A DNA stretch of 64,000 nt from Kineosporia rhizophila (GTDB lineage: Bacteria > Actinomycetota > Actinomycetes > Actinomycetales > Kineosporiaceae): contig NZ_JAJSOH010000001.1 of assembly GCF_021277265.1 (NCBI RefSeq), forward strand, positions 372,001 through 436,000, read 5' to 3'. The position numbers and the translations under genes are program-made. This document shows positions 45,848 through 54,956 of the stretch, piece by piece; positions within the stretch are counted from its first letter, which is position 1, and every line of letters starts with the position of its first letter. The notes under the pieces are model-generated. The model was not told where the DNA came from, made no database searches, and saw nothing but the letters and a program-made list of their open reading frames with translations.

Positions 45848-47083
45848 GTGACCGCCACCACGATCGAAGTCCGCCCGGTCGGCGCGGAAGAGCTCCCTAT
45901 CTGGGCCGCCCTGAATCACCGGGGTTTCCTGTCCACCACCCGGCCTTCCGAGGCCCGGCTGAAGCACTACCAGCGACAGTCGGCCGAATACCGGTTCTGG
46001 CTGGCCTACAGCGGTTCCACGCCGTGCGGCGCCTACCGCTCGTGGGACCTGGAACTGCCGGTGCCGGGTGCGGCGGCGGTGCCGACCCGGGCCATCGGCT
46101 CGCTGAGCGTCCTGGCCACCCACCGCCGGCGCGGCGTGGCCAGCAGCTTCGTGCGGGGTGCGCTTTCGGGTGCGCGGGAACGCGGTGCAGCGCTGAGTCT
46201 GCTGATCCCCAGCGAGTCGGGGATCTACGGGCGTTTCGGGTTCGGCGCAGCCACCGAGACCACGCACCTGGCGGTGGACACGCGCCGGATCACGCTGCCC
46301 CCGGCCGAGGGTCTCGAGCTGGAACTCACCGATGATGCGGCGGTGCGCGCAGTCGCCCCCGCGCTGTACCGGGAAGTGGCCGCGGGTATGCCGGGGGCAC
46401 TGCCTCGCACCGACCTGTGGTGGGACGACGTGTGCGGGCTGCACGCGGACGAGGACGATGACGACGACCGGCCGGCGGTGATCGCCCGCGACCAGAGCGG
46501 TGCGGTGGTCGGCACGGCCAGCTACCGGATCAAGGGCGACTGGAGCCTGGACCATCAGGCGGACATCGAGCTGCAGGATCTGACTGCCGCGAATCCCGCT
46601 GCCTACAGTGCTCTTTGGCGGTTCCTGGCCGACCTCGACCTGACCGACCGGGTGCTCGCCGAGGACCGGCCGGTGCACGAACCCCTGGCCTGGATGCTGC
46701 CCGACCGACGGGCGATCACCGAGTCGCACCGCACCGACTTCCAGTGGGTCCGGGTGCTCGACGTGGTCGCCGCCCTGAGCGCCCGGGCGGCGCAGGGGCC
46801 GGGTCGGGTGGTGGTCGAGGTGGCCGATGCCGACGGGTACGCGAACGGCCGGTGGCTTGTGGACGCCGACGAGGACGGCCGCACGCAGGTCACCGCAACC
46901 GAGGTGGAGGCTGAGGTGACCCTTCCGGTACAGACCCTGGGATCGCTCTACCTGGGCCAGAACTCGCTGGTCCGGCTGCACGGCGCGGGCCGGGCCGACG
47001 AGCACCGGGCCGGGGCGGTGCGCAGGCTGGACCGGATGCTGGCCTGGGCGCCGGAGGCGGCGGTGGGGCACACCTGGTTCTGA
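45848..47083 (+). CDS. Eis-like GNAT acetyltransferase
   Basis: A 411-aa tandem-GNAT protein of the Eis family: an N-terminal GNAT domain (IGSLSVLATHRRRGVAS supplies the acetyl-CoA loop), a central degenerate GNAT, and a C-terminal SCP2-like domain (ATEVEAEVTLPVQTLGSLYLG). Mycobacterial Eis acetylates aminoglycosides and host or bacterial proteins; this orthologue-like protein may act on amines in general. GTG 45848. It ends 10 bp from the mobA stop (convergent). Confidence 0.85.
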   Translation: MTATTIEVRPVGAEELPIWAALNHRGFLSTTRPSEARLKHYQRQSAEYRFWLAYSGSTPCGAYRSWDLELPVPGAAAVPTRAIGSLSVLATHRRRGVASSFVRGALSGARERGAALSLLIPSESGIYGRFGFGAATETTHLAVDTRRITLPPAEGLELELTDDAAVRAVAPALYREVAAGMPGALPRTDLWWDDVCGLHADEDDDDDRPAVIARDQSGAVVGTASYRIKGDWSLDHQADIELQDLTAANPAAYSALWRFLADLDLTDRVLAEDRPVHEPLAWMLPDRRAITESHRTDFQWVRVLDVVAALSARAAQGPGRVVVEVADADGYANGRWLVDADEDGRTQVTATEVEAEVTLPVQTLGSLYLGQNSLVRLHGAGRADEHRAGAVRRLDRMLAWAPEAAVGHTWF

Positions 47084-47092
47084 GCAGCTGTC

Positions 47093-47683
47093 TCATGGTC
47101 GAGTCGCGGCTGCCTGGTCCTGCAGGGCCTGGAGCTGGGCCGGGGTGTCACAGTCCTCGGAGGCACCGCGATCGGGCACTTCGACGACGGTGAGCGAACG
47201 CACGAGGGCGCGCATGGGTTTCCCGGCCAGCGGGCTCAGTTCGCGCAGCGCGGTGATCAGCGGCGTGGTGCGGTAGACGGCGGCCAGGGGCTGCATCCGA
47301 CCCTCGGCATCGACGAACAGGGCAGCCTCGGCGTCGGTGGTGGCGACCAGGGTCTCCAGCAGTAGCTGCACATCCGGCTCCCGCAGCCGGGCCAGATCGG
47401 TGGCGAAAACCCCCGTGAAGGGCGTCACCTCCGGATCCAGCAGCTCCACACCGGCCAGAAGGGCGGCCAACGGCCCGGTTCCGGGCGGCTCCTCGCGCGT
47501 CCACTCGACTTCTCGCGCAGAAGGACGTTTGTCACCGACGACCACGGTGAGCACAGCCGATTCGGTGGCCCGGAGGACGTTGTCGAGCAGGGTCACGCCG
47601 CCGATCTCCAGCGCCCCCTTGTCCACCCCACCCAGGCGTTCCCCGGTGCCGCCCGCCAGCACCACAGCAGCCAGATGCGTCAT
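47093..47683 (-). CDS. mobA: Molybdenum cofactor guanylyltransferase
   Basis: A 196-aa NTP-transferase with the MobA N-terminal loop VVLAGGTGERLGGVDKGALE, a metal-binding Asp in ATDLARL and the LAGKPMRALVRS C-terminal helix. It transfers GMP to the molybdenum cofactor for DMSO-reductase-type enzymes; xanthine dehydrogenase 8 kb away uses MPT or MCD instead, so the two may not be functionally linked. ATG 47683 overlaps the stop of the LigD polymerase gene (ATGA), an unusual partner for a cofactor gene. Confidence 0.75.
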   Translation of the reverse strand: MTHLAAVVLAGGTGERLGGVDKGALEIGGVTLLDNVLRATESAVLTVVVGDKRPSAREVEWTREEPPGTGPLAALLAGVELLDPEVTPFTGVFATDLARLREPDVQLLLETLVATTDAEAALFVDAEGRMQPLAAVYRTTPLITALRELSPLAGKPMRALVRSLTVVEVPDRGASEDCDTPAQLQALQDQAAATRP

Positions 47684-48615
47684 GACGTGGGCACCTTCGG
47701 TCCGGCCCCGGCCTGACCGGCCGAGGGCAACATCGTGGCCAACGGATCACCGAACTCCTGCACGCGCTCCAGCACCTCACCGAAGTCCAGTTGTCTCAGC
47801 GCCCCGGGCGATTCCAGCTCGTCCCAGGTACGGGGCGCCGCCGCCGTCGGCCGCTCCCGGCCGCGCGGGGAGAACGGGCAGATCGTGGTCTTGGCCGAGT
47901 TGTTCTGGCTCCAGTCCAGCAGCACCCGGTTCTTGCGCAGGCTCTTGGTCATCCGTGAGACCACCAGGCGGGGCAACTTCTTCTCCAGTTCCTCGGCCAG
48001 ACGGTGGGCGTACTCCCGGACCGTCGTCGCATCCTGCTTGCCCGACACCGCTGCGTACAACTGCATGCCCTTGCCCCCGGAGGTGACCGGATGCGGCTCC
48101 AGGCCGTCCTCGCGCAACCTCTCCTGCACTGCGAAGGCGACCTCGCAGCATTCCGGCAGACCGGCCGGGGCCCCTGGGTCGAGGTCGATCACCAGCAGGT
48201 GCGGATCCTTGGCACCGCCGCGCGGGCCGACCCGCCACTGCGGCACGTGCAGCTCCAGGGCCGCCAGGTTGGCCGCCCACATCAGCCCGGCCAGGTCGTC
48301 GATCAGCGGATAGGTGACCATCTCGCGGTCCTTCGTGCTGCCCGGGGCCGGCAGGGTCACCTCGCGCAGCCACTTCGGCGCGCCCCGGGGCACGTTCTTC
48401 TCGAAGAAGCTGGGGCCCGCCTCCACCCCGTCGGGCCAGCGCTTACGCGTGGCCGGACGATCGCGCAGATGCGGCAGCAGCACCTCGGCCACGCCGGTCA
48501 GGTAGTGCAGCAGCTCGCCCTTGGTGGTGCCGGTGGACGGGTAGAGCACCTTGTCGAGGTTGCGCAGCCGTAGCGTGCGCCCGGCCACCTCGACCAGTTG
48601 TTCCTCTCCAGGCAA
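47680..48615 (-). CDS. LigD-type polymerase/primase
   Basis: A 311-aa stand-alone LigD polymerase domain (archaeo-eukaryotic primase fold) used in non-homologous end joining to fill gaps with ribonucleotides. The catalytic carboxylates lie in VIDLDPG (Asp144 and Asp146), with KVLYPSTGTTKGELLHYL at the N-terminus and SQNNSAKTTICPFSPRGRE near the C-terminus. There is no ligase or nuclease domain in this polypeptide; the ligase is the next gene upstream. TTG 48615 has GAGGGGG about six bases upstream. Confidence 0.9.
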   Translation of the reverse strand: MPGEEQLVEVAGRTLRLRNLDKVLYPSTGTTKGELLHYLTGVAEVLLPHLRDRPATRKRWPDGVEAGPSFFEKNVPRGAPKWLREVTLPAPGSTKDREMVTYPLIDDLAGLMWAANLAALELHVPQWRVGPRGGAKDPHLLVIDLDPGAPAGLPECCEVAFAVQERLREDGLEPHPVTSGGKGMQLYAAVSGKQDATTVREYAHRLAEELEKKLPRLVVSRMTKSLRKNRVLLDWSQNNSAKTTICPFSPRGRERPTAAAPRTWDELESPGALRQLDFGEVLERVQEFGDPLATMLPSAGQAGAGPKVPTS

Positions 48616-48636
48616 CGGGCCCCCCTCAATCCACGC

Positions 48637-49584
48637 TCACTCGTACCGGACGTCCTCTGGTTCCAGGTCGCTGCGGATACCCCGGAAGACCGGCTGCCGC
48701 AGCCTTCCGCCCTCGGTCCGCCCGAGGTGCCGTACGTCCACCACGACCCGCGGCCGCACCCAGGTCGCCCCCTTGGCATCCGGCCGCGGCACCGTGTCGT
48801 CGAACGGTGACTTCTCCAGTTCTAGCGGTGCCAGCAATCGGCGCAGCTCGGCCTGCGGCCCGGCGGCGGTCAGGCCGCTGCCCATCCGCCCGACGAAGCG
48901 CAGTACCCCCGGCGCCGCCCACACCCCGATCAGCAGCGCCCCGATCTGCGCGCGGTCGTTCACCTCCGGCCGCCAGCCCCCGATCAGCACCGACTGCACC
49001 CGCCGGTGGGCCAGCTTGCGCCAGTCGCTGCTGCGCGCCCCGGCCCGGTAGACCGAGCTGCGCCGCTTGGCCACCACCCCCTCGAGCCCCTGCTCCCGGG
49101 TGGCCTCCAGCAGGATCTCGACGTCCTCGTAGACCGGCGACAGCTGCCAGTGCTCCCCCGAGGCGGGCAGGCGTTCCAGCGACTCCCGCCGTTCCTGCCA
49201 GGAGCGCCCGGTCAGGTCCACGCCGTACATCCGCAGCGCGTCGAAGGCGATCAGGGTGGCCGGGTTGCGAGCCGCCAGCGCAGCGGCCTTGCGCGGGTCG
49301 CTCAGGTGGATCCGGTCGGCCAGGGCGGTGAACGAGGGCAGTCCCTGCTGCAGGATCACGATCTCGCCGTCGAGCAGCACGTCCGGATGGGCCCGGCCGA
49401 TCGCCGTCAGCTCGGGGAACGCCGCGGTGATCTCCCGTTCCGACCGGCTCCACAACCGCACCGAGCCGTCGTGGATGTCGGCCAGCACCCGCCAGCCGTC
49501 CCACTTGACCTCGTAGGCCCAGCGCACGCGGTCCGCCGGGAGCCCGCGGTCGGGATCCGCCGCGGTGGCCAGCATCGGACGCAT
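48637..49584 (-). CDS. ATP-dependent DNA ligase (LigD/LigC-type)
   Basis: A 315-aa ATP-dependent DNA ligase: the nucleotidyl-lysine is Lys27 in EVKWDGW (motif I), with DGEIV (motif III), EGVVAKRRSSVY (motif IV) and DWRKLAHRR (motif V) followed by an OB-fold. It seals double-strand breaks with Ku and the LigD polymerase; the 21-bp gap to the polymerase gene and the divergent ku gene support this. ATG 49584 (MRPMLAT) is the family start; GTG 49602 is an alternative. Confidence 0.93.
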   Translation of the reverse strand: MRPMLATAADPDRGLPADRVRWAYEVKWDGWRVLADIHDGSVRLWSRSEREITAAFPELTAIGRAHPDVLLDGEIVILQQGLPSFTALADRIHLSDPRKAAALAARNPATLIAFDALRMYGVDLTGRSWQERRESLERLPASGEHWQLSPVYEDVEILLEATREQGLEGVVAKRRSSVYRAGARSSDWRKLAHRRVQSVLIGGWRPEVNDRAQIGALLIGVWAAPGVLRFVGRMGSGLTAAGPQAELRRLLAPLELEKSPFDDTVPRPDAKGATWVRPRVVVDVRHLGRTEGGRLRQPVFRGIRSDLEPEDVRYE

Positions 49585-49844
49585 GTCGCCATCAGAGCAC
49601 ACCGCAGCCGCAGATCACTGGGGCTGGCCGACTCGATCGCCACCTCAATCGCCGACTCACCCGAACCGATGACTTTCCCCGTAGACGCAGGTCAGTACGA
49701 ATGGACACGCACCTGCCCTGGCACCGTGGTGGTCGAGCGGTCATGCTGGGTGACAGGTCTGCGCGTGTCCGCCTTGACACCGGATGTCGGTTCGGTCCCG
49801 TGCCGCCAGGGTCGACGTGAGTGCGACAGCGAGGGAGATCCACG

Positions 49845-50804
49845 ATGCGAGCGATCTGGAAGGGCGCGGTCTCGTTCGGCCTCGTCAACGTGCCGGTCCG
49901 GCTGTTCTCGGCGACCCAGGAACACGACATCCGCTTCCACCAGGTGCACCGCGAGGACGGCGGGCGGATCCGGATGCGCCGGGTCTGCAGCGTCTGCGGC
50001 GAGGAGGTGGCGTGGGACCAACTGGCCAAGGGCTACGAGGCCGAGGACGGCCGGCTCGTGGTGATGACCGACGAGGACTTCGAGGCCCTGCCGCTGTCCA
50101 CCAACCGCGAGATCGACGTGATCGAGTTCGTCCCCACCGGGCAGGTCGACCCGGTGCTCTTCGGCAAGTCCTACTACCTGGAGCCGGACTCCCGGGCGGC
50201 CAAGCCCTACGCCCTGCTGCGCGAGGCGCTCGAGGCCACCGATCGGATGGCCGTGGTGAAGGTCGCTCTGCGTCAGCGTGAGTCACTGGCCGTGCTGCGG
50301 GTGCGCGAACAGGTCATCATGATGCAGACGTTGCTGTGGCCGGACGAGATCCGCGCGGCCGACTTCCCGATCCTCGAGGAAGACGTCGAACTGCGCCCGC
50401 AGGAGCTGCGGATGGCCGCCTCCCTGGTCGACTCGATGGCCGCCGACTTCGAGCCCGAGGAGTTCGAGGACGACTACCAGCAGGCCCTGGTGAAGCTGGT
50501 CGAGGCGAAGCTCGAGGGGGCCGAGCCGGCCCCGGTGGAGGCCTCCGACGAGGCCGCCACCGAGGTGGTCGACCTGCTCTCGGCGCTGCAGGCCAGCGTC
50601 GACCGGGCCAAGGCGGCCCGGGGCGAGAGCACCGGCGAAAAGGACGAGAAGCCGGCCCGCAAGAGCGCGAGCAAGGCCCCGGCCAAGAAGGCCACGGCGG
50701 CCAAGAAGAGCAGCACGGCCAAGAAGGCACCGGCCAAGAAGACCGCCACCAAGACGGCGAGCAAGAGCGCCGCGAAGAAGGCCCCGGCCCGCAAGTCGGC
50801 CTAA
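49845..50804 (+). CDS. ku: Non-homologous end-joining protein Ku
   Basis: Ku, 319 aa, forms a ring on DNA ends and recruits LigD. It begins MRAIWKGAVSFGLVNVPVRL, the family start, with the Ku core through about residue 245 and a Lys/Ala-rich tail (KKATAAKK, KKAPAKK repeats, about 265-319) of the kind that in mycobacteria aids DNA binding and sliding. ATG 49845 has GAGGGAG seven bases upstream. Divergent from the ligase/polymerase genes, with a 260-bp shared promoter region. Confidence 0.95.
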   Translation: MRAIWKGAVSFGLVNVPVRLFSATQEHDIRFHQVHREDGGRIRMRRVCSVCGEEVAWDQLAKGYEAEDGRLVVMTDEDFEALPLSTNREIDVIEFVPTGQVDPVLFGKSYYLEPDSRAAKPYALLREALEATDRMAVVKVALRQRESLAVLRVREQVIMMQTLLWPDEIRAADFPILEEDVELRPQELRMAASLVDSMAADFEPEEFEDDYQQALVKLVEAKLEGAEPAPVEASDEAATEVVDLLSALQASVDRAKAARGESTGEKDEKPARKSASKAPAKKATAAKKSSTAKKAPAKKTATKTASKSAAKKAPARKSA

Positions 50805-50957
50805 CGGCCTGACTTTCCGTGCTCGCCCGACCGCGTTCCGGCATCTGGCGGGCGGCTGGTTCTTGTGACACCCTCACGGCGCGCCGACGCCTGCTGGTCC
50901 ATGCCCCGCGAGTTGTCCGGCCAAGATCCGGAACAGCTGTAGGCGAAGGCGGCAGGC

Positions 50958-53009
50958 GTGCTCAATCCCGTGCGACGAGCACTGCTGGTGCTGGCGATCT
51001 GCAGTTTCGGCCTCGGGACGGGTGAGTACGCCAGCCTCGGCCTGCTGCCGGACATCGCCCAGGACCTCGACATCACCGCCACCCAGGTGGGCAACCTGAT
51101 CTCGGCCTACGCGCTGGGGGTGGTGATCGGGGCGCCGGTCCTGGCCGCCGTCTCGGTCCGGTTCCCCCGTAAGGGCCTGCTGATCAGCCTGGTGCTCGCG
51201 CTGGCGGTGGGAAACCTGCTCTCGGCCGCGATGCCGAGCTTCTGGGGCCTGCTGGCCATGCGCTTCCTGGCCGGCCTGCCGCACGGCGCGTTCTTCGGCC
51301 TGGCCTCGGTGCAGGCCGCCAACCTGGTGCCGCAGGCCCGGCGCAGCCAGGCCATGGCCGTGGTGTTCGCCGGGTTGACCATCTCGAACGTCGTCGGCGT
51401 GCCGCTGACCACCTACATCGGCCAGAACACCTCCTGGCGGCTGGTGTTCGTGCTGGTCGCCGTGGTCGAACTGGTCGGCGTGCTGGGGATGCTGGTGGCC
51501 GTGCCCCGCAGCGCCCGGGCCGACCGGGACGCGCCGGACGGCCCGAACCTGCGCACCGAACTGCGGGCGTTCAAGAACCTGCAGATCTGGCTGTCGCTCG
51601 GGGTGGCGATGATCGGCTGCGGCGCGATCTTCTCCACCTTCAGCTACATCGCGCCGATGATGACCGAGGTCGCGGGGTACGCCGAGGAGAGCATCACCCC
51701 GCTGCTGGTGCTGTTCGGGCTGGGCATGACCTTCGGCAACCTGGTCGGGGCGCGGCTGTCCGACCGGTTCGAGGTGACCCGGGTGATCTACGGCGTGATG
51801 GCGGCCCAGGTGGTCGTGGCCGGGATCTTCTTCTTCGCCTCGAGCAACCGGATCGCCTCGGCAGTAATGATCTTCGTCTTCCCGTTCTGCAACACGATGG
51901 CCTTCCCGGCCCTGCAGAACCGGATCATCACGATGGCCGGTGGCGCCCCGAACCTGGCCGCCGCGAGCATGCACGCGGCCTTCAACATCGCCAACTCCCT
52001 GGGCGCCTGGCTGGGCGGCCTGACCATCGCCGCGGGCTGGGGCTACAACGCGCCCAACCTGGTGGCCGTGGGGCTGGGCCTGGTGGCCGCGCTGATCGCG
52101 ATGTACGCGGCGCAGATGCAGCACTCGCTGGTCCTCACCCTGCGCCCGAGCCTCGGTGACGTGCCCCCGGCCAGCAACAACCAGGCCCACGAGGCCCTGA
52201 GCGCCGACCCGGCCGCGACGGCTCCGCGCGGCCTGCGGATACCGGTGGTGGGCCTGAACACCAACCCGATCCCGATGGTCGGCCACTACACCAACACCGG
52301 CCAGATCCCCGTGATCAAACCCCAGCCCGTCTGGCCCACCGGCCCGCTGCCCGCAGCGCACGTCCGTCCCTTGGCCGCCGCGTCCGCCAGTTCCGCCGCC
52401 ACTGCCTCCCAGCCCGTGGCGCCGAACCCCACCCCCGCCGACGACAAGCCCTCAAGCACATCAGCGCCGATCACATCCACGTCGGCCACCACAGGCCCCA
52501 CTGCATCAGGCCCCACCACCTCGGGACCCGCCACCCCAAGGCCCGCCACATCCACGCCGTCCACCCCAGGCTCCACCACATCAGGCCCCACCCCCTCCAC
52601 CCCCCCCACCCCAGGCCCGGCCACCGCCCCCCCCCCCCCCGTTCCCACTTCCGGGCCGCCCACCGCCCCCACGCCCGCAATACCGGCACCCGCCGCCAGC
52701 CCCACGCCTGCGCCGACCTCCGCGCCGGCACCGTCCACCCTGGCCGCGTCCACCTGGGAAGAGCAGATGAAAGACATCCTCGACCTGGCCGCCCCCAGGA
52801 TCGAGGCAATGCTCAATGCCCCCGAACAGCCGCAGCCGGCCTCAGAAACACCCGCCGAAACCTCCAAGCCCGACGCAGCGGTTTCCTCTTGGCGAGCGGT
52901 CTCACCCCCCGCGACGGTCACCGTTCCGGCAGAACTGCTCAACGAGCCGCCCGAAGCAGTCCTCGACTCCGGCACGACCCCAGCCGTACCCAGGACACCG
53001 CCGAACTAG
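50958..53009 (+). CDS. MFS efflux transporter with long Pro/Thr-rich tail
   Basis: A 683-aa protein: residues about 1-390 are a 12-helix DHA1-type major facilitator (FGLGTGEYASLGLLPDIA, PHGAFFG, FCNTMAFPALQNRI), related to arabinose/chloramphenicol-type exporters. The C-terminal 280 residues are low-complexity Pro/Thr/Ser/Ala, with a 14-C homopolymer in the coding frame (52627-52640), and contain no recognisable domain. It is a close paralogue of the gene at 53372. GTG 50958. Its TAG stop (53007-53009) coincides with the first bases of an 85-bp inverted-repeat element, so the 3' end of the gene may have been set by that insertion. Confidence 0.85.
   Translation: MLNPVRRALLVLAICSFGLGTGEYASLGLLPDIAQDLDITATQVGNLISAYALGVVIGAPVLAAVSVRFPRKGLLISLVLALAVGNLLSAAMPSFWGLLAMRFLAGLPHGAFFGLASVQAANLVPQARRSQAMAVVFAGLTISNVVGVPLTTYIGQNTSWRLVFVLVAVVELVGVLGMLVAVPRSARADRDAPDGPNLRTELRAFKNLQIWLSLGVAMIGCGAIFSTFSYIAPMMTEVAGYAEESITPLLVLFGLGMTFGNLVGARLSDRFEVTRVIYGVMAAQVVVAGIFFFASSNRIASAVMIFVFPFCNTMAFPALQNRIITMAGGAPNLAAASMHAAFNIANSLGAWLGGLTIAAGWGYNAPNLVAVGLGLVAALIAMYAAQMQHSLVLTLRPSLGDVPPASNNQAHEALSADPAATAPRGLRIPVVGLNTNPIPMVGHYTNTGQIPVIKPQPVWPTGPLPAAHVRPLAAASASSAATASQPVAPNPTPADDKPSSTSAPITSTSATTGPTASGPTTSGPATPRPATSTPSTPGSTTSGPTPSTPPTPGPATAPPPPVPTSGPPTAPTPAIPAPAASPTPAPTSAPAPSTLAASTWEEQMKDILDLAAPRIEAMLNAPEQPQPASETPAETSKPDAAVSSWRAVSPPATVTVPAELLNEPPEAVLDSGTTPAVPRTPPN
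52627..52640 (+). repeat. Homopolymer of 14 C inside the MFS gene
   Basis: The codons ACC GCC CCC CCC CCC CCC GTT contain an uninterrupted run of 14 C. Tracts of this length are prone to slippage, which would change the reading frame of the C-terminal tail. Confidence 0.9.
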
Positions 53010-53092
53010 GGCCTGTCCTGTGGATCAGCGCCGTAGCGAGGAGGTGCCGGTAGGCGCCCCGCAGTAGGCGAGTGATCCGCAGGACAGGCCCT
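53008..53092. repeat. 85-bp inverted-repeat element, possible MITE
   Basis: Arms at 53008-53027 and 53073-53092 (AGGGCCTGTCCTGTGGATCA and its complement with one mismatch) enclose 45 bp. The end sequence GGGCCTGTCC is typical of IS5-like elements in actinobacteria, and the element is too small to encode a transposase, so it may be a MITE; it could equally act as a terminator for the MFS gene. Confidence 0.6.
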
Positions 53093-53371
53093 GACCCGAG
53101 CCCCGGCCCCGAATCCCCGGCCCCCACCGACCGCCCAGCCCAGCCTCAACGGGCGCGAGCGGTTGTACGCTGGGAGCAGCCAGTGGCGACCGCAGCCGTC
53201 CGTCCGTTCGGCGCTTGGGCTCAATGATGCCGCCCCGCAGCTTTTTCCCCTACCGTCCGCTTTTGCTTGCCTCTCAAGCAAACGACGCGCCCTGGCCGAC
53301 CGCGAGACCTCAGCGGCTGCCGTCCCAGGGGCGGGGCCGCTCACTGATGTGCACGAAAGAGGCGGCAGGCC
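53093..53371. other. Leader of the second MFS gene
   Basis: 279 bp between the inverted-repeat element and the second MFS gene. It presumably holds the promoter of that gene. The segment 53205-53290 is A/T-richer than the surroundings. I see no clear hairpin here. Confidence 0.4.
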
Positions 53372-54601
53372 ATGTTCACTCCCGTACGGCGAGCCCTTCT
53401 GGTGCTGGCCATCTGCAGCTTCGGCCTGGGTACAGGTGAGTTCGTCGCCCTCGGGCTGTTGCCGGACATCGCCGCCGATCTCGATGTGAGCGTGCCCCAG
53501 GCGGGCAACCTGATCTCGGCCTACGCCATCGGCGTGGTCATCGGGGCGCCCCTGCTCACCGCCGCCAGCGTCCGCTTCCCCCGCAAGGGTCTGCTGATCA
53601 GCCTGGTCGTCGCGCTGGCGCTGGGCAATCTGCTCTCGGCGGTCATGCCCGGCTTCTGGGGGCTGCTGATCATGCGGTTCCTGGCCGGTCTGCCGCACGG
53701 CGCGTTCTTCGGTGTGGCGGCGGTGCAGGCGGCCAACCTGGTGGCGCAGAACCGTCGCAGCCAGGCGATGGCCATGGTGTTCGCCGGGCTGACCATCTCC
53801 AACGTGGTGGGCGTGCCGATGGCCACCTACATCGGGCAGGGCACGTCCTGGCGGGTGGTGTTCGCCCTGGTGGCCCTGATCGAACTGGCGGGCGCCCTGG
53901 GCGTGCTGGCCGCGGTGCCGCGCAGCGAGCGGATCGATCCGAGCTCGCCCGAGGCCCCGCACCTGCGCAAGGAACTGGGCGCCTTCCGGAACCGGCAGGT
54001 CTGGCTGGCCCTGGCGGTGGCCACGATCGGCGGCGGGGCCACGTTCGCCACCTTCAGCTACATCGCGCCGATGATGACCGAGGTGGCCGGCTTCGCCGAG
54101 TCCAGCCTCTCGCGCCTGCTGGTGCTGTTCGGCCTGGGCATGACCGTGGGCAACCTGATCGGGGCCCGGTTGTCCGACCGCTTCGACAGCAACCCGGTGA
54201 TCTACGCCGCGATGGGGGCGAACGTGCTGGTGGCCGCCACCTTCTACTTCGCCTCGAGCAACCAGGTGGCCTCGGCCGTCCTGATCTTCCTCTTCCCGTT
54301 CTGCAACACCATGGCCTTCCCGGCCCTGCAGAACCGGATCATCACGCTGGCCGGCGGGGCGCCCAACCTGGCCGCGGCCAGCATGCACGCGGCCTTCAAC
54401 ATCGCCAACTCCCTGGGCGCCTGGCTGGGTGGTCTGACCATCGCCGCGGGCTGGGGCTACAACTCCCCCAACCTGGTGGCCGTCGTCCTCGGATTCCTCG
54501 GCACCCTGATCGCGGTGTATTCGGGACGGACCCTGGCGCCCACCACCCCCGCGCCCAGCGCACAGAGACAACACAGCCCCGCCGCCCTGACCGACCACTG
54601 A
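53372..54601 (+). CDS. MFS efflux transporter, paralogue of the gene upstream
   Basis: A 409-aa 12-helix DHA1-type exporter, matching residues 1-390 of the upstream MFS protein along its whole length without the tail. GLGTGEFVALGLLPDIA, the loop PRKGLLISLV and AGGAPNLAAASMHAAFNIANS are shared. The two genes are clearly a tandem duplication; in the last third a 50-base stretch is identical (51966-52015 and 54380-54429). Drug or sugar exporter by family. ATG 53372. A strong terminator follows at 54606. Confidence 0.9.
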   Translation: MFTPVRRALLVLAICSFGLGTGEFVALGLLPDIAADLDVSVPQAGNLISAYAIGVVIGAPLLTAASVRFPRKGLLISLVVALALGNLLSAVMPGFWGLLIMRFLAGLPHGAFFGVAAVQAANLVAQNRRSQAMAMVFAGLTISNVVGVPMATYIGQGTSWRVVFALVALIELAGALGVLAAVPRSERIDPSSPEAPHLRKELGAFRNRQVWLALAVATIGGGATFATFSYIAPMMTEVAGFAESSLSRLLVLFGLGMTVGNLIGARLSDRFDSNPVIYAAMGANVLVAATFYFASSNQVASAVLIFLFPFCNTMAFPALQNRIITLAGGAPNLAAASMHAAFNIANSLGAWLGGLTIAAGWGYNSPNLVAVVLGFLGTLIAVYSGRTLAPTTPAPSAQRQHSPAALTDH

Positions 54602-54605
54602 TCAA

Positions 54606-54650
54606 CCCGACTGAAGACGTCCGTGGTCACCACGGACGTCTTCAATCGGG
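54606..54650. terminator. Terminator after the second MFS gene
   Basis: TGAAGACGTCCGTGG (54612-54626) pairs perfectly with CCACGGACGTCTTCA (54630-54644); five further outer pairs (54606-54610 with 54646-54650) extend the stem past one mismatch. Symmetric, so it can work on both strands. Confidence 0.85.
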
Positions 54651-54956
54651 TTCTGCGCTGGTCGGCGAACCCGGCGCGCTTGTTGAGTTTTCACGCACGG
54701 AGGACGATTCGCCCGATTGGTGATGAATGCCGTGCTGCACTCACGCTGCATTCACCGGAGAATGACCGGATGTGGCCAACAAGGCGTGCAACGGCTCCGG
54801 AATCAAGCCGTGGATGCGCCCCTGGACGGGCAGAATTACCCGTACGGCCGAACGGGTGACCGGGTTAACTAGTCGTGATCGAGCAAGCGACTTCCGTAGC
54901 TTGCCTCTCCCTTGAGGCCTGGACAAGTTCAACTCTGAGTGCACTACCCTGTTCCG
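54651..54956. other. Promoter region of the anti-sigma/sigma operon
   Basis: Contains CTTGAGGCCTGGACAAG and a -10-like TACCCT just before the start codon of the anti-sigma gene. No gene is seen; the antisense frame 54741-54998 has no ribosome binding site. Confidence 0.5.
54945..54950 (+). promoter_or_regulatory. -10 element TACCCT, suggests leaderless transcript
   Basis: TACCCT ends six bases before the ATG at 54957. This spacing is the signature of actinobacterial leaderless transcripts, in which transcription starts at the A of the start codon. No Shine-Dalgarno sequence is present, in agreement. Confidence 0.5.

Noticed and set aside
49845-50804. Lys/Ala repeats at the end of Ku as an assembly artefact
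   Set aside because: Basic low-complexity tails are usual for actinobacterial Ku, and the frame is intact.
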